NCBI RefSeq assembly: GCF_029893585.1
Contig: NZ_JARXYX010000006.1
Location: 248,001-312,000 of the forward strand
Direction: 5' to 3'
Origin: Streptomyces sp. LBL
Lineage (GTDB): Bacteria; Actinomycetota; Actinomycetes; Streptomycetales; Streptomycetaceae
DNA length: 64,000 bases
Shown here: positions 53,962-62,982 of the stretch, piece after piece
Position numbering within the stretch: position 1 is the first letter of the stretch
How the letters are laid out: each line of letters starts with the position of its first letter
The notes under the pieces: model-generated
Seen by the model: only the letters and a program-made list of their open reading frames with translations
What the model was told of the DNA's origin: nothing
Databases searched by the model: none
Position numbers and translations under genes: made by a program

Positions 53962-54488
53962 CAGTTCTTGTCCTTCTTATCGCCGGGCTTCTCCTCGGGG
54001 ACGCCGTAGACCGAGTTCTTCTCGCCCGGGCCACCGACCCTTTCGTCGAAGCCCGCGTCCAGCAAGTCGATGCTGCTCATCTGCCGGCGGATGTAATGGT
54101 CGTCGTTGGCGTGCAGCTTCTTGGTGACGGTCATGTGGTTGGCGATGTGCGCGCATGCGTCCCTGAGGGAGGCCAACTGCGCGTCCCAGCGCGTCGCCAC
54201 GTGGTTGAGCCCGCCGCCCAGGGCGAAGCCGTCCTTGGCCAGGGTCCCCGCGGCGGTCTCGCTGCTGGGTACGGCCCTACGGCCCTTGTTCCACAGGTCG
54301 TCGTAGAGGTCGAACGCCTTCTTGCCGATGTTTGAGAGATCGCTCTGGCTGACCTTGAGGTCGCCGTACGAGCCGGGATCCGAGGTGTAGCCTCCACCGC
54401 CACCGGGCTCCAACTGGTTCAGCTGCATCCGGGCCGACTCCCCTTGAGCCGCCTGCGACTTCAACTGCTCCCACTCGTCCCACGCCAT
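53961..54488 (-). CDS. WXG-like helical partner of the 770-aa protein
   Basis: 175-aa helical protein starting MAWDEWEQLKSQAAQ. Helices (LSNIGKKAFDLYDDLWNKGR; VATRWDAQLASLRDACAHIA) suggest a WXG100-like bundle without a clear WXG turn. The C-terminus EKPGDKKDKN is charged. The ATG at 54488 follows GGGGAAGGGG. Its stop overlaps the start of the 770-aa gene, so they are made in equal amounts, as expected for a chaperone or heterodimer partner. Homologues in this pairing are frequent in streptomycetes as I recall; function untested. Confidence 0.75.
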   Translation of the reverse strand: MAWDEWEQLKSQAAQGESARMQLNQLEPGGGGGYTSDPGSYGDLKVSQSDLSNIGKKAFDLYDDLWNKGRRAVPSSETAAGTLAKDGFALGGGLNHVATRWDAQLASLRDACAHIANHMTVTKKLHANDDHYIRRQMSSIDLLDAGFDERVGGPGEKNSVYGVPEEKPGDKKDKN

Positions 54489-54519
54489 CGCGTGAACCCC
54501 TTCCCCGTGTCCCCGTGAA

Positions 54520-54540
54520 ACCCCGCCCGTCGGGCGGGGT
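54520..54540 (-). terminator. Hairpin just upstream of the 175-aa gene
   Basis: ACCCCGCC / GGCGGGGT stem with a 5-nt loop, followed on the minus strand by TTTCAC. It could stop leftward transcription 32 nt before the 175-aa start codon (attenuator-like). Confidence 0.5.
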
Positions 54541-54564
54541 CCCTTCGCCAAGCCAACAAGAGAT

Positions 54565-54602
54565 CAGATCCGTGACCCAGTTCAAGCGAGTTCACGGATC
54601 TG
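54565..54602 (+). terminator. Hairpin followed by T6 on the plus strand
   Basis: Perfect 11-bp stem CAGATCCGTGA / TCACGGATCTG, 16-nt loop, then ACCATTTTTT. This is terminator-like for a rightward transcript although no rightward gene precedes it. Confidence 0.45.
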
Positions 54603-54635
54603 ACCATTTTTTCCACAACTCATCGCCGCACGGCT

Positions 54636-54676
54636 TGACGGTGGTGTGACGGGAAGATCCAGTCACACCACCGTCA
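54636..54676 (-). terminator. Terminator after eccC
   Basis: Perfect 14-bp stem TGACGGTGGTGTGA / TCACACCACCGTCA, 13-nt loop, about 50 nt beyond the eccC stop in the direction of transcription. Confidence 0.75.
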
Positions 54677-54724
54677 CCTCATCTCACGTCTGGCACCAGC
54701 TCAGCACGTCGATGCCACCGGCTC

Positions 54725-57700
54725 TCAGTACACGTTCTCCGCCACCAACCCCACCTGCACCAACGGCTTCCCCCTCCGCCGGGACACGAAGACCCCCCGC
54801 CCCGCAGGCATCGCCCGTGGCCGGATCCCGCCGAGGAGGTCGCCCTCCGCGGGGTCGCCGGCGAGGACCACGCCCTGGGCGCCCAGTTCCTTCATGCGCT
54901 GCATGAACGGCTCGTACGAGGCGCGGCCCGCGCCCGCCGTGGAGCGGGCGATGATGAAGCGGACGCCCACGTCCCGGGCGAACGGCAGCAGCTCCGTCAG
55001 ACCCGCCAGCGGATTGCCGCTCGACGTGGATACGAGGTCGTAGTCGTCGATGACGACGTACACCGTCGGACCCTGCCACCAGCTGCGGTCCCGCAGTTGC
55101 TGTGCCGTCACGTCGGCTGTCGGGGTCCGGCGTTGCATCAGGTCGGCGAGGGCGGCCATGTGGTGGTCCATGGCGTTGGACATCGGGATGTACTCGGCGA
55201 GGTGGGAGGACGGCGTCACGTCCAGCAGCGAGCGCCGGTTGTCGATGACGAACAGCTTGGCCTCGTTGCCCGGGTACCGCTCCGTCACCTGCTTGACCAG
55301 GAGCCGCAGCAGGTTCGACTTGCCCGACTCGCTCTCGCCGAAGACGAGGAAGAACGGGTCCTGCTCGAAGTCGACGAAGACCGGTTCGAGGTTGTCCTCG
55401 TCGAGTGCGAAGGCGACGCCGCGGCGCGGGAAGCGATCGCCCGGAGGCAGCTCGTGGGCCGGGAACTCCCGTGGCAGCAGGCGGACTTCCGGCGCGGGGG
55501 GTGCCTGCCAGTGGCGGGTCACCTCGGTGGCCAGTGCCTGCGTGGCGTCGGAGAGGTCCGTGTCGGAGGCGAGCCCGTCGATGCGCGGTACGGCCCCCAT
55601 GAAGTGCAGCTTCTGCGGGGACTGGCCACGGCCGGGCACCCCCGTGGGGACGTTCGCGGCGACCTTGCGGTCCATTTCGGAGTCCATGGTGTCGCCGAGC
55701 CGCAGCTCCAGGCGGTTCATCAGGTGGTCCTTGAGGCTGGAGCGGACCTCCATCGACCGTGACGCGGTGAGGATCACGTGGATGCCGTAACCCAGGCCGC
55801 GCGCGGCGATGTCGAGGACGACCGGGTCCAGTGACTCGTACTCCGTACGGAAGTTGCCCCAGCCGTCGACGACCAGGAACACGTCACCCCAGGGCTGGTC
55901 CGTGAGCGAGATGTCGCCGCGCGCCCTGCGGGTGCGGAAGTCCGCGATCGACGGGATGCCCGAGGAGCGGAAGTACTCCTCGCGGCGGGTGAGCACGCCG
56001 TACACCTCGGCGACCGTGCGCCGTACCTTCTCCGGGTCCAGTCGCGAGGCGACCCCGCCCACGTGCGGCAGCCCGGCCACCGCCGACATGCCGCCACCGC
56101 CGAAGTCGAGGCCGTAGAACTGGACCTCGTACGGCGTGTGCGTGAGCGCGAACGACGAGATGATCGTGCGCAGCAGCGTCGACTTGCCGGACTGCGGGCC
56201 GCCGATGATCTGCATGTGGCCGGCCGCGCCGGAGAAGTCGGCCCAGAGGGGGTCGCGGCGCTGCTCGTACGGCTTGTCCACCAGGCCGACGGGCACGACC
56301 AGGCGGCCGGCGCCCTCGTAACCGGGCTGGGTGAGGCCGCGGCCCGGTACCGCGGTCAGACCGGGCAGGAGACTGTCCAGCGACGGCGGGCTGTCCAGCG
56401 GCGGCAGCCACACCTGGTGCGCGGCCGGGCCCTGTGCCTCCAGACGCCGCACGACCACGTCCAGCACGGTGTCCGCGAGCGCCTCGTCGACCTCGGGGTC
56501 CGCCGCGGTTCCCTGCTGCGGCACCGGCACGTACTGCACCGGGACCTCGGCCGCCGTGAACAGCACCGGCCGCCGGTCCATGGGCAGCGGGCCGTCACCG
56601 AGCGCCCCCAGCTGCGTGCCCGAGCGGTACACGCCGGAGACGTACGCCGCCTTGAACCGGACCATCTCGTCCGTGCCGAACTTCAGGATCCCGGAACCGG
56701 GCACGTTCGGCAGCTCGTAGGCGTCGGGCACACCCAGCGCGGCACGCGACTCCGCGGCCGAGAACGTCCGCAGACCGATCCGGTACGACAGGTACGTCTC
56801 CAGACCGCGCAGGCGGCCCTCCTCCAGGCGCTGCGAAGCCAGCAGCAGGTGCACGCCGAGCGAGCGGCCGATGCGGCCGATCTGCACGAACATCTCGATG
56901 AAGTCCGGCTTCGCCGTCAGCAGTTCGCTGAACTCGTCGATCACCAGGACCAGGGACGGGATCGGCTGCAGCGGGGCACCGGCCGCGCGCGCCTTCTCGT
57001 AGTCGTGGATGTTGGCGTAGTTGCCCGCGTCCCTCAGCATCTCCTGACGGCGGTTGAGCTCGCCGCGGATGGAGTCACCCATGCGGTCGACGAGAGTCAG
57101 GTCGTCGGCGAGGTTGGTGATGACGGCCGCCACGTGCGGCATCTGCGCCATGCCCGCGAAGGTCGCGCCGCCCTTGAAGTCCGCGAGGACGAAGTTCAGC
57201 GTCTCCGAGGAGTGCGTCACCGCCAGCCCCAGCACCAGCGTGCGCAGCAGCTCCGACTTGCCGGAACCGGTGGCACCCACGCACAGCCCGTGCGGGCCCA
57301 TCCCCTCCTGCGCGGCCTCCTTGAGGTCCAGCATCACGGGCCGGCCGTCCTCGCCGAGGCCGATCGGAACCCGCAGCCGCTCGGCGAGCGACCGGGGCCG
57401 CCAGGTGCGCTTGGTGTCCACGGACGCCGCGTCACCGAGGTTCAGCAGGTCGGTGAACTCCAGGTTGGCGAGCAGGGGTTGGTCGTCGTCCCCGCCGGAG
57501 GCGATCCGCAGCGGTGCCAACTGCCGGGCGAGGGCCTCGGCGGACTCGTACGAGAGCGCGTCGGGAGTCCCCTCGTAGACGACGCCGTGACCCGACTCCA
57601 GGTGCAGTGCGTCGGGTTGTACGACGATGGAGAGTTCGCCGCCGCCGGTGGTCAGCTCGCCGGGAACGACCTCGAGGACGGTGACGCCCTGGAGCCCTTC

Positions 57701-58693
57701 GGGACTGGCCAGCAACGAGTCCGGCGGCAGGGAGAGGCCGTCGAGTACGACGACGATGTGGGGTTCCTCCGGCAGGGGCGCCGCGTTCGGATGGAAGCGC
57801 GGGCGGCCGCTCAGCCGGGTCGCGAGCAGGTTCTCCAACTCGCGGGTGTCACCGTCGATCAGCCTGCGGCTGCCCGCGCCGTCCACGGCACCGGGCGCCT
57901 GGACGTGAGGCAGCCACTTGGCCCATTCCCAGTGGGGCAGGGCCGCACGGCCCGCGGCGACCACGACGACCAGATCCTCGGGGGAGTGCAGCGCGGCGAG
58001 CGAACCCGTCACGGCCCGGGCGAAGGACCGTACGGACTGCGGGTCGCCGCTGATCGTGACGTGGTAGAAGGCGCGCAGCGAGATCGCCATCGGCAGGTCG
58101 TCCAGGGTGCCGTGGACGGCGAGGAAGCGCTGCATCGCGCCCGCCGTCAGCGGCTCCAGTTGCTCCACCGGGCCGGTCTCGGGCGCGACCACCGCAGTGG
58201 CCAGCGCCTGCGCGCCCAGACCGATGCGGACCTGCGCGAAGTCCTCGTCCCCGGAACGCCGTTCCCACACCCGGCTGCCCTCGGCGACCAGCGCCCACAA
58301 CTGCTCCGGGGAGGGATGGAGGAAGTACTGGGCGTCCCGCTGCGTCCGCGCCGTGTCGACGGCCGTGCGCCGGGTCTGCGCCAGATAACTGAGGTAGTCG
58401 CGGCGCATGTCCGCCAACTGCCCCTGGGAACCGCGGCGGAAGCGCACCACCATCGCGATGGACATGGCGACCGTCGAGGCGATCATGACCATGCCCATGA
58501 TCTTCATGAACGGCTGTCCGCTCGTGAAGAAGAAGACGACCGAGCCACCCATGCCGAGCGTCGGCAGGAGTTGCATCAGCACGCTCTCCTGGCTTCCCCG
58601 CGGCAGTTCGGGCGGAGGCTGCAGGACGATCTCCTGCGTGGGCACTTCGGACGGCAGCGCCCGAGGCGGGCGCTTCACGACGATGTGGCTCAC
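54725..58693 (-). CDS. eccC: Type VII secretion FtsK/SpoIIIE ATPase EccC
   Basis: 1322-aa motor of the ESX system, EccCa and EccCb fused in one chain. Two membrane segments near the N-terminus (GGSVVFFFTSGQPFMKIMGM and VMIASTVAMSIAMVVRF) precede three ATPase domains with Walker A motifs GATGSGKSELLR (about residue 477), GGPQSGKSTLLR (about 834) and GESESGKSNLLR (about 1122). Walker B strands are SLVLVIDEFSEL, VFLVVDGWGNF and VYVVIDDYDL. The second lacks a clean DE/DD pair, as in known EccC where later domains bind rather than hydrolyse ATP. It recognises YxxxD/E-bearing substrates. The gene is divergent from eccD across 315 bp and isolated from eccB by the accessory module. Confidence 0.96.
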   Translation of the reverse strand: MSHIVVKRPPRALPSEVPTQEIVLQPPPELPRGSQESVLMQLLPTLGMGGSVVFFFTSGQPFMKIMGMVMIASTVAMSIAMVVRFRRGSQGQLADMRRDYLSYLAQTRRTAVDTARTQRDAQYFLHPSPEQLWALVAEGSRVWERRSGDEDFAQVRIGLGAQALATAVVAPETGPVEQLEPLTAGAMQRFLAVHGTLDDLPMAISLRAFYHVTISGDPQSVRSFARAVTGSLAALHSPEDLVVVVAAGRAALPHWEWAKWLPHVQAPGAVDGAGSRRLIDGDTRELENLLATRLSGRPRFHPNAAPLPEEPHIVVVLDGLSLPPDSLLASPEGLQGVTVLEVVPGELTTGGGELSIVVQPDALHLESGHGVVYEGTPDALSYESAEALARQLAPLRIASGGDDDQPLLANLEFTDLLNLGDAASVDTKRTWRPRSLAERLRVPIGLGEDGRPVMLDLKEAAQEGMGPHGLCVGATGSGKSELLRTLVLGLAVTHSSETLNFVLADFKGGATFAGMAQMPHVAAVITNLADDLTLVDRMGDSIRGELNRRQEMLRDAGNYANIHDYEKARAAGAPLQPIPSLVLVIDEFSELLTAKPDFIEMFVQIGRIGRSLGVHLLLASQRLEEGRLRGLETYLSYRIGLRTFSAAESRAALGVPDAYELPNVPGSGILKFGTDEMVRFKAAYVSGVYRSGTQLGALGDGPLPMDRRPVLFTAAEVPVQYVPVPQQGTAADPEVDEALADTVLDVVVRRLEAQGPAAHQVWLPPLDSPPSLDSLLPGLTAVPGRGLTQPGYEGAGRLVVPVGLVDKPYEQRRDPLWADFSGAAGHMQIIGGPQSGKSTLLRTIISSFALTHTPYEVQFYGLDFGGGGMSAVAGLPHVGGVASRLDPEKVRRTVAEVYGVLTRREEYFRSSGIPSIADFRTRRARGDISLTDQPWGDVFLVVDGWGNFRTEYESLDPVVLDIAARGLGYGIHVILTASRSMEVRSSLKDHLMNRLELRLGDTMDSEMDRKVAANVPTGVPGRGQSPQKLHFMGAVPRIDGLASDTDLSDATQALATEVTRHWQAPPAPEVRLLPREFPAHELPPGDRFPRRGVAFALDEDNLEPVFVDFEQDPFFLVFGESESGKSNLLRLLVKQVTERYPGNEAKLFVIDNRRSLLDVTPSSHLAEYIPMSNAMDHHMAALADLMQRRTPTADVTAQQLRDRSWWQGPTVYVVIDDYDLVSTSSGNPLAGLTELLPFARDVGVRFIIARSTAGAGRASYEPFMQRMKELGAQGVVLAGDPAEGDLLGGIRPRAMPAGRGVFVSRRRGKPLVQVGLVAENVY

Positions 58694-59008
58694 TGCTCAC
58701 CCATTCTCTTGGCCGGCCCGGGAGTCCCGTCCGCCGCCCCGTGTCAGGCGGACGCAGGCCGCCGCGTGATCCTACTGACTTCCTCACGGACGAGGGGGCG
58801 ATAGGGTGCCGGATGTTCGCGTGCGCACACGCGAGTTGGGCCGGAGGATCAGGGCATTCCATGCCATCTGGCGAGGTACGGAACCCCGTCGGCAGTACGT
58901 CGGCCCTCTCCCCGCACCCGCTCGGCGGTGCCGGCCGCGGACGGCGGGGCAAGCGGCGCAGGATTTTCACGCCGTAGACGCAGGATCATCACTGAGGGGG
59001 AGCAGCAG
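58694..59008. other. eccC/eccD divergent spacer
   Basis: 315 bp with no convincing gene. TAGGGT at 58802-58807 is a possible -10 for eccD; no good -35. The eccD-proximal half is Arg/Gly-coding-like but has no start with a ribosome site before 59009. Confidence 0.4.
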
Positions 59009-60520
59009 GTGAGCATGACGGCCTCCGCGGCAGCCACCGGAGGAGCGCCCGGGACGGGAACTCCTCCCGGGGCGGGCCCTGGACTCGGTTTCTGCCGTAT
59101 CACGATCGTCGCACCCGACAGCCGGATCGACGTGGCGCTGCCCGACGACATTCCGGTCGCCGACGTCTATCCGGAGATCCTCACTCTCTCCCAGCAGAGC
59201 CCCGCCGAGGGCGCCCCCGTCGGCTACCACCTGGTGCGCCGGGACGGCACCGTCCTCGACAGCTCCCGCTCGTTCGCCGCCCAGCGCATCCTCGACGGCG
59301 AACTCCTCACCCTGCGGCCCTTCTCCGAGTCGCTGCCCCCGGCCGTCTTCGACGACGTCTCCGAAGCGGTCGCCGCGGCGGTGACGAGCGAACGCACCCT
59401 GTGGAGCGGCGACCTGACGCGCGCCGCGGGCCTCGTCGGAGGCAGCGTCCTGCCGGTCCTGCTCGCCTTCGTCGCATGGATGGGCAACCCGCGCCACGAC
59501 ATGAACAGCCTCCCCGGCGTCCTCGCCGCGGTCGCCGGCGTCCTCCTCGTCGTCCTCGCGTGCGTGCGGGCCCGTATCTACGATGACCGGGCCTCGGCCA
59601 TCGCCCTGGGACTCGGCGCGCTCCCGAACATCGGGGTGGCCGGCTCCGGACTGCTCCCGCTCACCGACGGACAGGGCATCGGCAAGCTCCAGTTCCTCCT
59701 CGCCTGCGCGGCGGTGCTGCTGGCCGCGTTCCTGCTCGCCCTGTGCTCACCGAGCGGGGACGGGCCGTTCGTCGCCTTCGTCTTCGCGTCCGCCATCGGC
59801 CTGGTGGCGGTGTTCGTGGCGATCCTCGCCGACTGGACGCCGTCCGAGGTCGGCGCCCTGTGCGCCCCGATCGCCGTCGGAGGCCTGGCCTTCCTGCCGG
59901 GCCTGTCGATGCGCTTCGCCCGGCTGCCGATCGGCTTCGACACCCCGGACACCGCCCCGAGCAGCGCGTACGCCACCGATCCCACGCCGCACGAGCCGGT
60001 CGACGCCGAGCGCGTCGCCGCCAAGGCCCGCCGCGGCCACGAACTCCTGGTCGGTCTGGTCGGAGGGTGCGCCGTGATCGCGGTCGGCGCCTCGGCGGTC
60101 CTCGGGTTCTCCTCCGACGTCTGGGCCCAACTGCTCGCCCTCGCGACCGGCGTGGCCCTGCTGATGCGCGCCCACCTCTTCCGCTACACCGCCCAGGTGG
60201 CCCCGGTGCTGGCCGCCGGTCTCGTCTCGCTGGTGCTGCTCGGCCTCGGGCTGGCCCTCGACCCGCCGCGCTCGCTGGTCCGTGAGGCCCTCCTGGGCGA
60301 CAGCAACGGCCTCGACATCCGGACCGTCTGGCTCGTCGCGGTGATCGCGGCGGCGGCCGCGCTCGTCACCGCGATCGGGCTGGCCCTCTCCCGCGGCGGC
60401 CTCACCCCGTTCTGGGGCCGCTTCCTGGAGATCGCCGAGGGCTTCGTGCTGCTGACTCTGGTACCGCTCGCGCTGGCCGTCTTCGACGTGTACTCGACGG
60501 CACGTTCGATGACGAGCTGA
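59009..60520 (+). CDS. eccD: Type VII secretion membrane channel protein EccD
   Basis: 503-aa integral membrane protein, usual EccD length. Residues 25-115 form the ubiquitin-like cytoplasmic domain (CRITIVAPDSRIDVALPDDI; YHLVRRDGTVLDSSRSF). About eleven membrane segments follow, beginning at GLVGGSVLPVLLAFVAWMG and ending at FVLLTLVPLALAVFDVYS. EccD dimers line each protomer of the ESX pore. The GTG at 59009 has GAGGGGGAG 6 nt upstream; an ATG two codons on is the alternative. A PQQ-propeller gene follows in the same orientation. Confidence 0.94.
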   Translation: MSMTASAAATGGAPGTGTPPGAGPGLGFCRITIVAPDSRIDVALPDDIPVADVYPEILTLSQQSPAEGAPVGYHLVRRDGTVLDSSRSFAAQRILDGELLTLRPFSESLPPAVFDDVSEAVAAAVTSERTLWSGDLTRAAGLVGGSVLPVLLAFVAWMGNPRHDMNSLPGVLAAVAGVLLVVLACVRARIYDDRASAIALGLGALPNIGVAGSGLLPLTDGQGIGKLQFLLACAAVLLAAFLLALCSPSGDGPFVAFVFASAIGLVAVFVAILADWTPSEVGALCAPIAVGGLAFLPGLSMRFARLPIGFDTPDTAPSSAYATDPTPHEPVDAERVAAKARRGHELLVGLVGGCAVIAVGASAVLGFSSDVWAQLLALATGVALLMRAHLFRYTAQVAPVLAAGLVSLVLLGLGLALDPPRSLVREALLGDSNGLDIRTVWLVAVIAAAAALVTAIGLALSRGGLTPFWGRFLEIAEGFVLLTLVPLALAVFDVYSTARSMTS

Positions 60521-60629
60521 CCAGGCACCGGCGGCATGCCGCCGGTGGCGTCGGCGAAAAGCCGGCGAAAGCCAGCGGAGGTCGGCCCAAAAGGGACGCC
60601 ATCGGCACCGAGTGAAGGGAACTCTGAGC

Positions 60630-62128
60630 GTGAGCTTCGGCCCGCCTCCTTCCGTGTACACCCAGTCCACGCTGGCGGCGGACCAGCAGCGCAGGAAGCG
60701 ACGTAGAGCGCTGTTCGGTGCGCTGGCCGCCGTCCTCGCGGTGGTGGTGTCAGCGGGCGCCTGGTTGCTGTGGGACCGGGATCCGTCATCGTCGGACAAA
60801 CCGGCCACCGCGGCACCGAGCCGCCTCGACGTCCGGCAGACGGTCGAGAAGCAGCCCGGGAACACCAGCGGCGCCATGGCGTTCCGGTTCTCCCTCGACG
60901 ACATGAGCCCCGGCGAGCGGCGCGCGATGCCCGGCATGTGGGCCACGGACCGGATCCTGGCCAAGGGCATCAACAGAACCCTCGTCGGCTTCAGGATCGG
61001 CTCGGACGCCTCCCCCGGCGACGAGGAGTGGAAGCTCCAGTTCTCCGGCCCCATCTGCGGCTACACACGGCACACGACCGTCGAGAACCGTACGGCCGCC
61101 TGTTCCGGGCGAGCAACGACGACAGCGGTCCCTGCGACCACGTGGCCTTCGTCGACCTCGACGACGGCCGGAAGGTCTGGGAGCACCCGTTCACACCGGG
61201 CGGCGGTGCCACTCCGAGCGTGACCCTCACCCGGGCGACGGTCGCCGTGACCTGGGGCGGCGGCTCCCAGGCGTACGACATGGACGAGGGCCGGCGACTG
61301 TGGCGCACCAAGGCCACCGGCACCTGCCGGGACTCCGGCGCCGCGGGCGGGCGTGCGCTGCTCGTCCTGGTCTCCTGCTCCCGCAAGGACACGTCCGCCA
61401 CCTCGTGGGAGGGCACGACGTACCAGGTGCGCAAGGTGGCGCCGGACACCGGCCGGACCCTGTGGACGTACGCCGTCGCCTCCGGTGTCCGGGAGATCAA
61501 GGTGCCCTCCAGCGAACCGGCCGTCCTGGCCGTCGCGGCCGGCGACACAGGCTTCACCGAACTGCTCTCCCTGGACGACCGGGGAAGGAACCGCGCCACG
61601 ATCCGGCTCGAAAGCGGCCAGTATCTCGGTGAGTGCACCGACGCGCTCGACTACCGCGTCATCGACGACTGCCCCACGATTCCGGTCGGGGGCGGCCAGG
61701 TGTTCCTCCGCAGCAAGGAGCACGATGACGGCGGACACCCCAACAACTGGATCATCGGCTTCGACCTGGCGACCGGGAAAACGGTCAAGAAGTTCGACTC
61801 GGGGCCCAACGAGTTGCTGCACCCGGTACAGATGAGCGGCGACCGGCTGCTGGCGCTCCGCGAGAGCAGCGACCGCATCTCACCCATGGCACTGGTCGAC
61901 CTCGACCCCAAGACCGGTGCGGAGACTCCGTACCTCTACTTCGGTCTGCCGCTGGAAGCCGAATCGTTCACGCTCACGGAATCGAACGACATCCTCGTCC
62001 ACGACGGACGGCTGTTCTTCGGCGCCAAGGAGGCCGTCGGCCCCACCGCGAAGGACGGCAAGGCCTGGATCTGGCTGGCCCTGGGGATCGGGAGCGCCGC
62101 GGAGAAGCCCGCGTCCGCCGCGCGGTGA
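60630..62128 (+). pseudogene. PQQ-like beta-propeller protein gene interrupted by a frameshift
   Basis: Membrane-anchored propeller protein downstream of eccD. The first frame (GTG 60630, with GAAGGGA upstream) codes for an N-terminal anchor (ALFGALAAVLAVVVSAGAWL) and about 155 residues to HTTVENRTA, then degenerates and stops at 61223. The continuation lies one frame over from about 61100: LFRASNDDSGPCDHVAFVDL onward, with PQQ-type blades (DDGRKVWEHPF; DEGRRLWRTKATGTC; APDTGRTLWTYAVAS; GFDLATGKTVKKF), ending at 62128. One missing base at 61098-61100 explains it. Both halves look well conserved, so this is a recent mutation or a sequencing error. Intact, it would be about 499 aa, perhaps a surface scaffold serving the secretion system. 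Confidence 0.85.
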
Positions 62129-62222
62129 ACGGAATGTCCGCGTCCGTCGCGCGGTGAAGGAGAGGTCCGCGTCCGTCGCGGGGTGAAGGAGAGGTCCGCG
62201 TCCGTCGCGCGGTGAACGGAAA
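62107..62222. repeat. 29-bp tandem repeat spanning the propeller-gene stop codon
   Basis: Four consecutive 29-bp units (62107-62135, 62136-62164, 62165-62193, 62194-62222) of the form GTCCGCGTCCGTCGCGCGGT plus GAAGGAGAG. The first contains the final codons and stop of the propeller gene, so the array arose by duplication of its 3' end. Confidence 0.93.
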
Positions 62223-62257
62223 GGACCGTGTCCGCAGCGCGGCAGCGGACACGGTCC
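62223..62257. terminator. Terminator downstream of the propeller gene
   Basis: Perfect 13-bp stem GGACCGTGTCCGC / GCGGACACGGTCC with a 9-nt loop, immediately after the 29-bp array. Between convergent genes. The region 62258-62392 also has a GCGGGCAGCCGGCAACCCACC direct repeat (about 62310 and 62351). Confidence 0.78.
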
Positions 62258-62392
62258 CCCCGGCCGGCCGGCAGGCGCGGAGGCGACGGACCCGCCGGTG
62301 CATCCGGCGGGCGGGCAGCCGGCAACCCACCAGCGCATCCCGCGGGCGGGGCGGGCAGCCGGCAACCCACCGGCTCCCGCCCCGCCCGACCG

Positions 62393-62713
62393 TCACCCCG
62401 CTGCGCGGCCCCCGTCCTTCTCCGGCTCCGGCTCCGGCCCCCGCTCCGGCCCCGGCTCCAAATCGAACTCCCCGTCCCGAGCCCCCAGCACGAACGCGCG
62501 CCACTCCGCCTCCGTGTACCGCAGAACGGTGTCCGGGTCGAGTGAGGAACGCATGGCCACGGCCCCGTCGGGGAGGTACGCGATCTCGACCCGTTCCTCG
62601 TGCTGCTCGGTTCCCGGCGCGCTCTGCCACTCGACGCCGGAGATGTCGAGGGCGTACAGCTCGTCCCTCTCCCGCTCCTTGCGCGCCTTGATCTCCTCTG
62701 CCGTCTCCGCCAT
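62393..62713 (-). CDS. DUF397-type protein
   Basis: 106-aa protein. After an N-terminal charged helix (AEEIKARKERERDELYALDI) it has the DUF397 core: GVEWQSAPGT, VEIAYLPDGAVAMRSSLDPD and YTEAEWRAFVLGARDGEFDL. The C-terminus is a Pro/Glu-rich tail. The ATG at 62713 has GGAAGGGG upstream. DUF397 proteins usually accompany XRE/DUF5753 regulators; none is adjacent here, so it is either orphan or works with a distant partner (the XRE gene at 48489 lies 13 kb away). Confidence 0.88.
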   Translation of the reverse strand: MAETAEEIKARKERERDELYALDISGVEWQSAPGTEQHEERVEIAYLPDGAVAMRSSLDPDTVLRYTEAEWRAFVLGARDGEFDLEPGPERGPEPEPEKDGGRAAG

Positions 62714-62831
62714 TGCGCAGCGACCCCTTCCCGACGTACGTACCGAACAAGTCCGACCGCTCACCCTAGTGGCGCTGTCCGCCCTGCCCAGGGGCTTCGG
62801 CGACCTGGGCGAAGGTCCCCACCAGTGCCTG

Positions 62832-62837
62832 GTACCC
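62832..62837 (+). promoter_or_regulatory. Possible -10 element of the rpsO promoter
   Basis: TACCCT in the sequence CCTGGTACCCTGAGTGACGG, about 145 nt upstream of rpsO. No strong -35. A promoter is expected in this 269-bp spacer. Confidence 0.3.
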
Positions 62838-62982
62838 TGAGTGACGGCCGTTTGTGTACGCACCCCCGGAGCGCCGCTCTGGAGGCCGCGCCCAACGGAT
62901 CCCTGCCTCCCGAGTAACGGAAGCCACCCCGAGAAGTAGACCGGGGGCACTCGGTGGCAATCACAGACTACGAGGAGTACGC

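Noticed and set aside
56063..58804. Plus-strand open frame opposite eccC
   Set aside because: Arg/His/Gln-rich shadow without motifs; eccC with three Walker A motifs explains the region.
61224..62128. Separate intact gene for the second half of the propeller protein
   Set aside because: The downstream half starts mid-domain without a start codon or ribosome site and continues the first half after a one-base shift.
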